Part shown: positions 1-12,600 of the stretch, in pieces
Layout: each line of letters begins with the position of its first letter
Position numbering within the stretch: the first letter of the stretch is position 1
Origin: Setophaga petechia
Taxonomy: Eukaryota; Chordata; Aves; Passeriformes; Parulidae
Direction of reading: 5' to 3'
DNA length: 64,000 nt
Assembly: GCA_024362935.1 (NCBI GenBank)
Contig: JANCRA010000121.1
Coordinates: 186,001 to 250,000, forward strand
Notes under the pieces: model-generated
The model's database searches: none
What the model was told of the DNA's origin: nothing
Seen by the model: only the letters and a program-made list of their open reading frames with translations
Made by a program: the position numbers and the translations under genes

Positions 1-574
1 TATGTCTGTGATGGATGCATTTATTTGTGAATTATGCAAACAATTTGAAATTATCTTCAATACTTCAATAAGTGCCTTAATTAAGGAGTTCAAGATGCTT
101 TGTATACTATGTTTATCAAAACCTGGCCCTCTTCTCTGTCTTACAGTGCAGATTTGTTTACTTAAGATTTTAAGAAGGCGTGTTCTTGCTCTTTTTCTGT
201 GTTTATTTTATCTATTATCTTTTGGCTCCAGTGATTTATTTGGACTTTTCACAGTGATACCTGAAGACAAAAATCACTTTAAATCAGGTAGGGGCTGAAC
301 AAGAGCAATATCTCTGGAGCATCTCCCTCCAAAAGGGAGGCCTTTAGTTAGGAAGCACTTTACCAATGAAGAGATCAACTTGTTGCATGAAAATACTCTG
401 CAGCTGCTGTCTTATCATCACATCAAGGTTATCTTTCTTATAAACAAATAGCAAATTCATCCCCTTGGGCAGGGGATTGAGCTCCCCACCCTCCCAGCTT
501 TGCAGGGTGTTTCAGGATGATAAGGGCTTGCACTTTTCTCCTCACAAAGGAGGCTGAAAGGAGAGGGTTCCACA

Positions 575-1095
575 GATGGATGAGACATGACTTAAAAGCA
601 CTTTTGATTCCCACACAACATTTTAAATGGTCTCTCCTTTTGGAAAAGCTCCCACTGCAGCATCAGGGAGCCTGTGAGTGTTGGATGGCAGGAAAGGGGA
701 GTGGGGACTGTGAAAACCTAAAAATTGCTAGCCCATGGCTAGGGATTGTGCAGAGACAAAATAATTTTGGCTTTTTCACTCCCAGTGCACGAAATCTGGG
801 GTCACACAGCTGCCCTAAGAGACTGCACAGGATGGATAAGACACGACTTAAAAGCACTTTTGATTCCCACACATCATTTTAAATGGTCTCTCCTTTTGGA
901 GAAGCTCCCACTGCAGCATCAGGGAGCCTGTGCATGTTGGATGGCATAAAAGGGGAGTGGGGACTGTGATGGCTGTGAAAACCTAAAAACTGCTAGCCCA
1001 TGGCTGGGGTTTGTGCAGAGACAAAATAATTTCATTTTTTTCACTCCCAGTGCACGAAATCTGGGGTCACACAGCTGCCCTAAGGGACTGCATAG
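575..1095. repeat. Tandem duplication, two units of about 256 and 265 bp
   Basis: Unit 1 covers 575-830 and unit 2 covers 831-1095. Both start with a GATGGAT(A/G)AGACA-like stretch and carry the same ordered landmarks: ACTTAAAAGCACTTTTGATT, GCTCCCACTGCAGCATCAGG, GCTAGCCCATGGCT and GTGCACGAAATCTGGGGTCA. They differ by scattered substitutions and small indels, for example an extra GTGATGGCT in unit 2. The duplication is simple and intronic, and the reading frames across it are not conserved as protein. Confidence 0.85.
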
Positions 1096-1689
1096 CCTGG
1101 TGGCTGTGATTTTGCATCAGCCATAAATATTCATTGCCAAAAGTATTTTATACTGCAGACACAGCCCCTGCAACAGTGCTGCTGCAAGAAAAGCCGTCAG
1201 GGAGCTGTTTATAATGATAAAGCAGGGGATGACTCTCGTTTTGCTGTGCAGAACACCATGTTCAGCTGGCTGCTGCAGGAAACAGGAGATCTGCAGGATG
1301 CTCTGTCTCAGTAAATCATCTCAGCAGCTCCTCCCAGCAAAACTCCCATGGAACAGAGGGCAAGAAATTAAGGATGTTCCTCTGCTAATGGAAAGCAGCA
1401 TGGAAGCCCTCCTTGCCCTCCTTTCCAGCAGTCCCCCAGAGGTACAGAAGACCTTGCTAGGGCACAAAAACATAATTTAAATCTTCCTGTATTAGCACTA
1501 ATGAGGCTGGCCCATGCTCCTCTTCTTAAATAGACACTTAATTCAAGCTCTCATCAATAAAGCATTCCCAGGACACAGCACTTGGTGGCATGAAGCAGAG
1601 ATTTTCACTCTTCTGCCTGTTTTGGGTAGACAAAGAAATATCACTTCCATGTACACAAGCACAAAGGCTATTCTCTCTCTGGTTAAGAT

Positions 1690-2013
1690 GGAACAACTTA
1701 TATATAAAATAGCATAATTTCACCAAAAAAAATCAAAAAATATGAAATATGGTCAATCTAAAGCTATGTATAGGGGAGTAAAATATATAAACACACATTG
1801 AAGTATTTTAAACAGATTTTAAATACATCTGTCCTACTGTAAATTTTCTGTGGAACAACTTATATATAAAGTAGCATAATTTCACCAAAAAAATCAAATA
1901 CAAACTCTGAAATATGATCAAGCTAAAGCTATGTATAGGGAAGGAAAATAAACACACCTTGAAATATTTTAAACAGATTTTAAATACATCAGTCCTACTG
2001 TAAATTTTCTCTC
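1690..2013. repeat. Tandem duplication, two units of about 162 bp
   Basis: Unit 1 is 1690-1851 and unit 2 is 1852-2013. Each starts GGAACAACTTATATATAAA, passes through CATAATTTCACC and AAAGCTATGTATAGGG, and ends with CCTACTGTAAATTTTCT. Unit 2 has substitutions and a small insertion. The copies abut directly. The sequence is AT-rich and shows no coding signal. Confidence 0.85.
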
Positions 2014-3444
2014 TCAAAGTACTACATACCCCTCTATTATTTTTAGTGCTGTTTGGCAATGGAACAGCTTTAGTGTGCAAAAAAACCTCCTCATGCTGGT
2101 TAATGATATTATTTTCTTAATCATAATCGTAATAATATTTTCTTCTATCAAGCATATAGCTCTACTTTTTACTGCAGATATTGATAGAGACAGAAGATTT
2201 TGTATTTCAGAAATTATTTGCAGGATACCATCATAAATTTTTAATAAGTTGGTGGGGTTTTTTTGGGTTTTTTTTGTTGTTGTTGGTTTTTTGGGGTTTT
2301 TTTGTGGTCATTTCCTTCTTCAAACGAGCAGAAAGAAAGTTTATCTCCTATAGTAGCTCATCAAAGCTTACTTTACCAATTTGAACTGGTGAATACCATA
2401 GCTGAAAAATACTCCTCAGTACTTCAAAGTTTTTGCAAGACTATTTACTTTCTTCTAAGTGCTGATTTTTAAATTACACACTGGCTTTTAAAATAAGCTC
2501 CTCATAAGGACTGCAAGCTGCTGCAGGTTGAATATACATTATATTTTATGAAGCAGAAATGTTGGTTTCCTCTGTATCTTGAAAACCTGAATAGAAGGAT
2601 AATGTGCTGCCTAAAAATATTTCAGCCAATTTCTGAAATACTCTGCAGGCTGCTACTTATATGTTAGAGCTGGTAAATGCAGCCTTGCAAATCAATATTT
2701 TCTGAAAAACATTTCAATGTCACCTAATGATCTTTCTCCCTGTTTTCTTCATCAGGGAGATGGAGAATGAAGATGCACATTATCATCCTTGGGCAATATT
2801 TTGTCTGACTTTTGATATCATTTTGTCTGTGAAAGATTGGCTCAAATTTGTTACATACTCAGCAGAAAATACAGAAGTAATTTGCCACCCTGTTGTGAAT
2901 TTTAGTGCATTTTTCAGTAATGATGTCTGAGGACAAGAGAAGGGTTTGGGCAGAAATGTGCTGGGCACCACAGTAAGGGGAGAACTTGGCATTTAGCAGG
3001 TATTTGTACTTATCAAGGGGAAAATTTATGGCGAAACCTTTTGAAAGAAACATTCAGTTAGTTTCTCATTCATTTTATGAACTGCTTGTCAATAAATGCT
3101 AAGAGAAATTTTTTCTGTTGATGTACAAAAATCTGAGATATCTCATGTAAATGAGCCAGCTGGGCTAAGGTAATTCCAAAAGGCTGCAGGAATTTTGCCT
3201 CACTTTTTGACAGCAAAAGTCCCCAGGTGAACAAGCAGGTACTTTCCAGTGCTCAAAGTTCAAATAAACACAGTCATTTATACCAAGTTTCTTTTTTTTC
3301 CCATGCCTGATCTACCAGGTTTTCAGAATGCCAAAGGACACATTTTAGCAATTAGAGAGATGGCAGCCAGGAAAAGTGAGAAAAAGGGATGGCAGTGGCA
3401 CTTTTCCCAAGCCCAGGCAGTGAGACACTCGTGGGTCTTCCAGG

Positions 3445-3483
3445 CCTTCCAGGCCTTCACCAAGCCAATGAAGGCCTGGAAGG
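3445..3483. repeat. Short inverted repeat (14-bp stem, 11-nt loop)
   Basis: The left arm CCTTCCAGGCCTTC at 3445-3458 is the exact reverse complement of GAAGGCCTGGAAGG at 3470-3483. The left side also carries a second CCTTCCAGG start, so a small direct repeat is present as well. No function is evident. Confidence 0.7.
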
Positions 3484-3699
3484 ATGAATTGTGTTGTCCT
3501 GTCCCTGATGTCACCTCTCTGTGGCAGCTGAGCATGGTCATAACTTCCCCTCATAAAATGGCACCATGGCTGTGCTGGAAACTGTGGACTTAATACCAAA
3601 TTTGTGTTTGTCAACCTCTTGCACCGTGAGGAGAATCTGCACAAATGTTTGAACACGGCTTTGAACAAGACCTTAGTCCTTTGTGGGGCCTGGAGTCAT

Positions 3700-4545
3700 G
3701 GAATTATAAATCACAGAATGGTTTGGGCTGGAAGGGACCTCAAAGCCCATCCAGTGCCACCCCTGCCATGGCACGGACATCTCCCACTGTGCCAGGCTGC
3801 TCCAATGTCCCTCTGTCCCCTCAGGTGATTTCCCACCTGCAGAGCTGCCCCAGGCCTGGGCCCAGCCCAGGGAGGAGCTGGAGCTGCTGCAGAGAGCCCA
3901 GAGGAGGCTCCAGGATGAGCAGAGGGATGGAGCAGCTGTGCTGGGAGGAAAGGCTGGCACAGCTGGCATTGTTCACCTGCACAGGAGAAGCTTTGGGCTG
4001 AGCTCAGGGTGGCCTTGCAGGGCCTGAAAGAGCCCCAGGAAAGCTGGCTCCCACTGCCTGGCCTGGCCTGGCCTTGGGCACTGCCAGGGATCCAGGGGCA
4101 GCCACAGCTGCTCTGGGAATTCCATCCCAGCCCTGCCCACCCTGCCAGGGAACAATTCCTCATTCCCAAGACCCCATCCAGCCCTGCCCTCTGGCACTGG
4201 CAGCCATTCCCTGTGTGCTGTCCCTGCATCCCCTGGCAATTGTCTCTCTCCAGCTTTCCTGGGGCTCCTTCAGGCCCTGCAAGGCCACCCTGAGCTCAGC
4301 CCAAAGCTTCTCCTGTGCAGGTGAACAATGCCAGCTGTGCCAGCCTTTCCTCCCAGCACAGCTGCTCCATCCCTCTGCCCATCCTGGAGCCTCCTCTGGG
4401 CTCTCTGCAGCAGCTCCAGCTCCTCCCTGGGCTGGGCCCAGGCCTGGGCCAGCTCTGCAGGTGGGAAATCACCTGTGGGGACAGAGGGACAGAATCACCT
4501 TCCTTGACCTGCTGGCCATACTTGATGAACTTTCTTACTCCTAAT
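3700..4545 (-). mobile_element. CR1 LINE 3' fragment with an internal inverted duplication
   Basis: The left edge (CACAGAATGGTTTGGGCTGG) is the reverse complement of a typical avian CR1 3' end. At 4048-4249 the CR1 3' UTR continues on the minus strand, with CCTTGGGCACTGCCAGGGAT. It goes on through 4250-4490 and ends near GACCTGCTGGCCATACTTGA at about 4505-4530. Between the 3' tail and the rest of the UTR sits a + oriented copy (3807-4047) of the stretch found at 4250-4490. The element is therefore one minus-strand CR1 with part of itself inserted backwards. The open frames in it are not genes. Confidence 0.85.
3807..4490. repeat. 241-bp inverted repeat with 202-bp spacer
   Basis: The arms are 3807-4047 and 4250-4490, equal in length and with about four mismatches by hand alignment (roughly 98% identical). 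Mismatches include CTCAG versus CACAG and GATGAGC versus GATGGGC. The arms are CR1 sequence. The same segment occurs a third time at 39697-39936, in + orientation within another CR1. A transcript through this intron could fold into a long hairpin. Confidence 0.9.
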
Positions 4546-5935
4546 GGAGGACCCAACATTTGGATCAAAGGAAATGCCTGGAGCTACTCAGTGGTCACCA
4601 ACACTTGTCCCTGTATCCCAGAAATAGGACACTGATATAAGGAGGAAAAATGCTGCTGGGGAAGTCCATGGGCACACACTGCAACCACTTGAGAGATTTT
4701 TTTGGTTTTTTCTGCTTCAGCTCTGGGGAAACCACAACCTTACAGTTTCTGAAGGGGAAAAGGACGAAAGAAATACAATTAGATAAAGCCACCAACTCCA
4801 TTTTCTTCTGGAGTTCAAACATATCGATCACTATAAATGTTCTGCTCTGGGTATCCTTCCATCTTTCCTGTTCAAATGTAGTACAAATTATGTGTAAGTG
4901 ATCTCCCAGGCAATAGGACAATGCACTTCCATATCTGAGGTACATAACCTCTAGGAACCTTCTCTTTTGATAAATCAGGATTTGAGTACTGCTTGCAAAG
5001 TTGGTTGTGCAGCCCTTTCAGGAGTGATTGATAAAAACCAGGCTGAGATCAATGCCCCTGTTGTTTGAATGCTCCCTTGAGAAGGGCAGAAGATTTTGAT
5101 TCCTTCATCTGGAATGTTGTATTTGCCTCTCAATTTACCAATTGTTTAGTAAGCATTCCAACCACAACCCAAAGAAAACATGGCAGTCCCATTATTTTTT
5201 CTATGTTTATCTCTCTGTTTCACTAGTTTTTATTAAAAACACCTGAAAACAAAATGATTTTATGAAGTAGAATTCTTTACTTTGGTAGAAAATATGGTAA
5301 TTTTTTAAATGTTTTTTTTGGTTCAGCCAGAGAATAATATGGTAACAAAAAAAAAAAAAAGAAAAAAAAGAAATTAAAAATATTTATTAGGCCAAATATG
5401 CTTAGCAGGAATTAAATTCCAACTTGAATATTCACGTCTTGCACCATCTCTCTGATTACAAATCAGTTTTACCTTAATTTGTTGTCCTACAAGTACTTCC
5501 CCTTCCTGCAATCTTAGTGAGAATTGTGACTTGAAACATTAAAAAATAAGTGCTAGAGGCAGTTAAGGAAGCTCACACTCTGTCATCAAACCCCAGAAGC
5601 AAAGCTGGAGCCTCTTCCAGGTCTATTCCATGACCTTTAAGCAAGGCCCTTGGACCAGATCTTGAGAGATGCTGAGCTCTTCCTGGCAATGTCACTGCTC
5701 GCAGCCCTGGAGAGGCTCAAACTGTGGTGCTGTAATTTCTGGAAGAGCTGCTTGACCCTTTTTTAGGGGTCTGCCAGGCAGGTCAGGTGTCTCTAGAGGC
5801 CAGGACTTCCCCTTCTTGTCATCTCTGCTTATGCACTGGCTAAGAAATGAGAAGGTGTTTCCAAAAATGTGATTTTTCCTGCTAAACAATGCTTTATGGC
5901 TGTCAGAGGTGTAGATTCTGCACATCCTGATGCCT
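4546..5935 (+). other. DSCAM: Intronic sequence, nothing recognised
   Basis: Unique-looking intronic sequence with an A-rich tract near 5346-5390. I see no coding exon. The 5690-5930 stretch has slightly higher GC and could be an old repeat that I cannot name. Confidence 0.5.
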
Positions 5936-6290
5936 TGTTGGGGCTACCTAAAAACTGAGGCCAGACAAAAATTAAGGGAATAAAAAGTGACTATATTTAT
6001 TGAAGGGTCTTCAGGTACATTTAGGGCACAGAAAACTCCCCCAGGGGCTACACCCAAAATGGATGATGGGTCACGGGTTTTCACACTTTTATAAGTTTGG
6101 TCCATTTGCATATTGGAGGCTAATTTTCCAATTACATCTTCAGGTAATGAAGTCATTTACCCCAAGTTTGCTCCCCCCAACTCACTTTTATTTACATTTC
6201 TCAGGGCCTGAGACAGTGAGGTGTCCTTGATTCCCAGGCCTGGAGAGGAATTGTGTTGTCTGACCAAACTGGAAAGCAGTAGCTAGGACT
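5936..6290 (-). mobile_element. Solo LTR, passerine endogenous retrovirus type
   Basis: The stretch starts TGTTGGGGCTACC. On the minus strand it contains an AATAAA polyadenylation signal (TTTATTGAAGGG on the + strand near 5996), followed by ACACCCAAAATGGATGATGG and ATTTGCATATTGGAGGC. This order resembles a common passerine retroviral LTR, and a related copy in the same orientation lies at about 42330-42715. No gag, pol or env reading frame is attached. The right boundary is approximate and no target duplication was established. Confidence 0.65.
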
Positions 6291-6339
6291 GTATATGGAG
6301 TTTAGAGCTATACACTAAAGAATTGCAGGATTAAAAAGA

Positions 6340-6412
6340 TATGAAATATTAAAATATTTCATATTAAAATATTTCACTTTAAAATTTAAAATTTAAAATT
6401 TAAAATTTTCAC
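6340..6412. repeat. AT-rich short-period repeats
   Basis: Repeats of TTAAAATATTTCA and of the heptamer AAAATTT lie directly before the perfect palindrome at 6413-6491. Composition is almost pure A+T. They probably share an origin with the palindrome. Confidence 0.75.
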
Positions 6413-6491
6413 TTTTAATTTTTAAAATATTTCCATATATATTTTAATATGAAATATTAAAATATATATGGAAATATTTTAAAAATTAAAA
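6413..6491. repeat. Perfect 38-bp palindrome with 3-nt loop
   Basis: The arm 6413-6450 (starts TTTTAATTTTTAAAATATTT, ends TTTTAATAT) is the exact reverse complement of 6454-6491. The loop is GAA at 6451-6453. I checked all 38 positions by hand and found no mismatch. It ends 126 bp before the Ig7 exon, so it would form a near-continuous hairpin just upstream of the splice acceptor in nascent RNA. Confidence 0.9.
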
Positions 6492-6514
6492 CATATGAAA
6501 AATAGAAAAACTAA

Positions 6515-6907
<393 letters not shown>

Positions 6908-6975
6908 TAATTACTTTGAAAGGTGACAATTAAGTGGGATTCGTTGGTATTTCGTGGTGACATCTGTTTGATGGG

Positions 6976-7690
6976 TGTGGGGGGTCCCAGTTGCTGGGGT
7001 ACCAGTTGTGGGTTTCTCTGGGTCTGGATTGAAGGCACTTGAGACAGTAATTCATGTTCAGACTCAGGTGTTTATTATTTCTTATCAGTAAAACAGTCTC
7101 ACCACTGTGAGTTTGGCACTTTTCATTAGAAGGCACAAAATGGCCAACAGTCTCTTGGTATGAGGTCTTTTAAGACTGAACCATCCAATGAAGAACTGAC
7201 ACCTGGATTATTTTCCCTTTTAACCCAATAACTGATTCCACAGAGCTGCAATGGGGACTTTTCTGCCCAGTTACAAAATGCCACCCAAACCCATGGAGAA
7301 GGAGGAATAAGCAGCATGAAGGAGAAACCCAGGACAACACCCTGTGCCCTCCATCTTGCTTCCATCCACAACACACTAAAAACCCCAAAACCTCAATTTC
7401 TCATCAAGTGATTACACCTACACTGCTCTCTATAATCTATTTCACACTTTTGTGGATTCTGGTCTACCTTGAAGTCTGGGAAACTTTCTCCATGAATGAG
7501 GGTCAGAGTCAGTGCTCCCCTGGGGGTCAGGGCACCCCAGAGCAGACAGAGAAATATTCCCAGTGCTCTGGGTTTCCCCAGATGGGAAGTGTGAAACAAA
7601 GGGGTGTGGGAATCAGAAATACAGAAACTTCCACAGACACGGAAGGGTTTGATTTGCAGCCTTGGGAGAAGCGTGGATTGGTGTAAAAAT
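6976..7690 (-). mobile_element. Retroviral LTR (family member A)
   Basis: Read on the minus strand it carries AATAATAAACACCTGAG with a polyadenylation-type signal. It is homologous over about 600 bp to the + oriented stretch at 51510-52110 and, more weakly, to 18467-18960. Shared marks on the + strand here are CACCACTGTGAGTTTGGCAC, AATGGGGACTTTTCTGCCCA and ACCCATGGAGAAGGAGG. The left end near TGTGGGGGGTCCC looks like an LTR terminus. The right end is uncertain. No retroviral coding region adjoins it. Confidence 0.7.
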
Positions 7691-7724
7691 ACAATACATA
7701 GACATTAAGCAGAAAAATCATAAA

Positions 7725-8112
7725 CTTATGTTTCTATAGTTATAAGTAAGAATATGCCTTAAGTAAGTGAGAAACTGTATTGATAAGATGGTCAAGGGTT
7801 TATAATGTAGGGGTGTGGTTGTACAGAATAAGCTGAGGGTTTAGAAGTTATAATAGAAGCCAATGTGTGCATGTGAGACAGAAGCCAATTGGACAAAAGT
7901 ATCCACTGTACAGTAGAAGTGAAGATGATAGGTTAGAAAAACAAAATAAACCCTGTGGCAACTGTCTGTTGGGTTGGAAAGTTCTATATTGCCTTATAAC
8001 AAAAAACTTGTGACTACTCTTGAGATATGGCCAAATGCTTGCTCCTTTAAAATCTCACGACCTCTGAGACTGATGTTGATCTGAGCAACAAATCATTCTT
8101 AGCCCCAAAACA
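7725..8112 (+). mobile_element. Probable retroviral LTR
   Basis: The sequence starts near TGTTTCTATAG and ends near CCCCAAAACA. It contains AAAACAAAATAAACCCTGTG with an AATAAA signal in + orientation, followed by TGTCTGTTGGG. The terminal TGTTT and AAACA are complementary, as expected for an LTR. I did not find a matching target-site duplication, so the borders are approximate and the call is tentative. Confidence 0.5.
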
Positions 8113-9572
8113 GTCCCATCCCTTCATTAAAAGTGGTGACAATGAGAGAGGGGAAAATGGTAATCCCTCACTCTGTGACAGAGTGCAGAGAGAGCAATGA
8201 GGCACAGATGGTAATGTGGGTTTTCCTATCTAAAATCTTGAAACTAATGAAAAACCCTGGAGTGTTTGGATTGGGTAGGGGCAGGAGTGATTTCCTGGGA
8301 AATTTTATCATTGGGATCAAGCCTTTGAAACAGTATAAAATTATTCTCTGCTATTATTTTAGTCTGATTATACCCATTTTTTATTTAGACCATTCTCTCC
8401 TACAACATTACATCAGTAAAAAAGCAGAACATTGATGTTGACTTCATGGGGAAAGGACTCTCTGCTGTTACCTTGTTCTTTTCCTGGTTTGTGTTTATTA
8501 GGCAATTAGCAAGATTCATGTACTCATGATGACATCACAACATTTTGCCTTGAAATAGATCAGTAAGCAAATATTTTATGTGGAAAAAACCTTTTTAGTC
8601 ACACCTTTACCAAATTATGTAGAGATTATTCCTTTTATTCCTTGTGATGTATTTTCAAACTTGCTGTGCACAACTTCAACAAAAGCACATTGCTGCCATT
8701 TCTTTCTAGGAGTTTTTCAAAGTGTTTCAAATTTTTATTTTTAAAAACTCAGTCAGACCCTTCCCTCTCCACCATCTCCTTCTTGCTACCAAGCCACTGG
8801 GCTTCTCAGAGAAAGAATAATCCTAGAAGGAACCTCAGTAATTTCTGCCTGCTGCACATCTCTACATTTTATATTCCCTCCTATAAGTTTGCCAAGATAA
8901 ACCTTAAAATCTTAATGGGGGATTTGCAATCTTTCCCAGGGTTTTTACCCATCACAGATTCTGAAGAACTCTTTTAAATCAAATGTTCCCAGTGTTTTAA
9001 TGCTATCCTTAAGGAATTATTCCCTAGTTTTCCAATATGCTTACTTTTTTAATGCTAGTATTCCCAAAACTCAGTGGTAAACAGATCCATTACTTTTCTA
9101 CTGGTTTTGATATACATATTTCATTATTTCTTCTAAATTTCACTGGTTTTAATCTTGCTAAAGATTATTCAGTACAGGTGTCTATTACTTCACTCATTTA
9201 TTTAGTAATTTTTAAATGAAGTGGTTTAATTAACTACATGCATTTAATTATTCCTTTCTAAACTTTTCTGCTAAATTTTAACCCTGTTCCTCACTCTAAT
9301 AATGAGAGCTTTTCCTCACCTCCTCTTTTGCTGGAGAAGGGAAGGTTGAAAACCTCCCATTTCTGCCTGTGTCTGCCTTGCTCAGAAATGCTGCATCTAA
9401 AACCAGCTGGGATTTTTCCTGATTATCTGTAATTTATCTCTGGAAGTAATGTAGGAACCCTGTGTGGGTTCTTACAGGCATTTCTCACACCCAGGATGGT
9501 TTTGCCATCTGAGAACAGGTTCTCTGCCACCACTGTCTGTCCTTGCCAGGCTGAGACCCATAAGTGTAGGAG

Positions 9573-9680
9573 TTTCTGCTCTTTGTAGGGGTTTCTGCTC
9601 TGTGCAGGGATTTCTGCTCTTTGTAGGGATTTCTGCTCTTTGTAGGGGTTTCTGCCCTGTATAGGGATTTCTGTCCTGTC
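9573..9680. repeat. 19-bp minisatellite, about 5.7 copies
   Basis: The unit is TTTCTGCTCTTTGTAGGGA with variants CTGTGCAGGGA and CCTGTATAGGGA. Five full units run 9573-9591, 9592-9610, 9611-9629, 9630-9648 and 9649-9667, then a partial sixth. The unit length is not a multiple of three, and no gene reading is implied. Confidence 0.85.
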
Positions 9681-12600
9681 CCCCACTGCTGGGGACAAGC
9701 CCTGCCATGCCCTGACTTCTCCTGGCTTTGCCTGAACTGCACTTTTTCTGTCTCCTGCTGTCTGTGGGTAATTCCTCCCCTGACCTCTGTTCCCAGGACA
9801 CATCTGCCTCTTGCTGCCCTTTTCAGGCATTAATCAGTTTTCCCTTCTTGTCCAGCAGAGGAGTTTTGGGAAGCCTGTCCCTTACCCCAACACCTCCATT
9901 TTCACCTCTATTTCCCCCTCCTATGCTTCCTGCTCTAATTACAGCTCCTGATGAGGTGTGAAAACCCCATGGGCATGATAGAGAGGAGCTTTCCACTCTC
10001 TTATACCCAAGGGCTTGGAGAGCAATCCTGGATCCTGCAATTTTTAGGAAGTTATGAAGGCTACATCATCTTCCCCTCTTGCTTATCCTTCTGCCCATGT
10101 AACGCTCTGCAGAGCCTCCTTAAATCCTCTCCTCTCTCTTGCTGTCACTTTAAATGATAATGTTTTAATCAGTTTTGGATGTGCATCTGAGATAACAGCT
10201 CTCACTCAGAGGAAAAGGGGAAAATACAATATCATGTCTGACCTGAATTCTCTGCCAAAACCCTACCCTGACCTCTTTCCCTCTCACTGAACTGCTTCAG
10301 CTGCCTCATCCCACAGAGGCCAGAGCTCAAAGAGCCACCAAAGGGTCCCTGTGATCTCTCCACCTCTGCATCCAACCTGACCTGTACACATTTCAAGTCA
10401 GACTTGTTTTCCTGCTGCCTGTTTATTCTCCAGGCTTTCTCATCCCTCCTCATCTTTTTGTTCATAGGTGCTGTATAACTGAACCATTATATTTTTCGAA
10501 ATAATCTAAGTGGTTTATCTCCAAAGTACAGGGAGAAGTGGTGCTTTAACTCCTCTTGTTTCTAATCCCCATTGTTTGAGGGTTTCTCAGCAGTGAGCTT
10601 TAAACTTAAATGTTGCTATCCTAAATGTTGGGAGATGTGTTCTGGTAAAATCTTATTTATGTGCACACTGTGGATTTTGATATGTGAGCAGACAGTGATT
10701 GGGAAAGGAAAATTAGGTGAAATATGGCTGTTACCCACACAATTCCTTTTTCCTTATTTGGGCTGTCCTTGTATTCATTTCAAAAGTTTTAAAACAGTGC
10801 AGGTCATTGTGTTTCCAAACTAAATGGGAATCCACATCATTTTACAGCACATGGGTAGGACTAGAAGTAGAATCTAAAGACAAGACATTCCTAAAGTGAA
10901 TGAAAAAACAGGCCAACTTCTCATTGCTTCATTTGAATTATTAGTGAACACACAAACTTCTGCAGATTCCATGCACAAACATAAATTCATCATCTTTACA
11001 TCTTCAGATGCTTTTTCCTCAACATTTGCTGTCAGATCACATGGATCTGCTATTTTTATCATCATATATTCCTGTTTAGTTTTAAGTCTATTAAATAGAT
11101 TTGTTATATTTCTCCTACAAATTATTTTTCATATCTGAGCTTTACTGCCATTTTGCCAGGGGTGCTAAATGGCAAAAGGAAAACAAGAACTGGTTTCTTA
11201 AATTCTGTGGATAATGCCAAAATCATGGCAAATCTTCACAGTTCCAATTATTTCATGCTTTATAAAAGCAACCAAGTGTCGATGAGGAGCCCTAAAACAC
11301 CTGGCCAGCAAGGCTGGATTCTCCCTGTGCTAAATATCAGAGGAAGAGGATGGCCATCTTCCACAGCATCACACAGGAGATGGAAGGCAGCAGCTGAGAG
11401 AAAGTGAGATAATAAAGCTTTGGAGCATCTGGGTGAGATCATCTCAGGGCAATCTCAGCTCTCTCTGCCATGAGCCCCTTGGTGAGAACCTAGAAATGAG
11501 ACAGAGCCAAATGCTCTGGACATGGGGCTGTCAGTGCTTCTCTCCACAAATTATTGGCTAATTTTAGACTAATTGAAAGAGGGGGAAACACCTCCAGTGG
11601 AGCTGAGCTCTGCCAACTTCATATTAAGATGTGATTGATAAGAAACACTGGGTGTAATACCAGAGAATCTAAACAGGAAAAACCTTCTGCCAACACAAGA
11701 ATTCTTCCAACTGGGATCTTTCCTCAAGCACGAGATACAAATCCACAGAAAAGCAAGCCTGATTAGTCCCAATGTTTATGGAATATCTTTTGAAAGCAAA
11801 GCTCAGTAGGAAGTGGAAATGTATGAGAATAGGACTTTCCTTCTCAAAATCATAGGCTCTGCCAGATCCTGGTCTGCAGATCTTCTGGAAACTCATTAAA
11901 ATTTGGCAGCTAGAAGGGCTTCTCAAAACCTCATAAATTATTATTATTATTATTATCATCATCATCATCAACATTATTTATTTATTTATTGGCACAATCT
12001 TGGTTTGCTAGTCATGCCAAAAAGAAAAAGGAAAGGTTAAGATCCTGTCATGAGAGCCATAGATAGAAATGAGGAAAATATATTCTCTGTCAACTACTTA
12101 AATCATCACAAGGAATTAATCAAGACTTCACTCATTAAGGCTGTCGTCAAAGAGTGATTAAAAATCTATATACACTTTATCATGTGTTATTCATTTCTGT
12201 AGAGTTTCCTAAAATGAAGTACTTATGAAGTAAAAAGCAGTGAAAAGAATTCTAATGGGTAACAAAAAAAAACCTGATAAATGTATTATGAGTTCAAAAT
12301 TTTTCTGATACTATCAGAAAGGGGAATTCAAAGATAGTAGTGGATGCATAAATCATGATTTTATATGTGCTTTTAGTGAACTCATCATAAGTTAAAATTG
12401 AGATAAGGTCTTTAGATACTTAATAACCCCCCCTAATGCATTTAGTGCATTAAATGTGTTTTCATTTTGCACTTGCCAGGGGTGTTGAATATAATTAGAT
12501 AGTTGGGCACACAATGAGGAGTCTCTGAATTTTCCAGATGGTAAGAGAGTTTCCACCTTTTTTGTGATGTTTGGTGGTGGTGCTGGGGTGATGCAGCAAA

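Noticed and set aside
3673..4568. Several overlapping open frames of 80-170 codons on both strands
   Set aside because: They lie wholly within the CR1 with the inverted duplication and have no conserved protein features.
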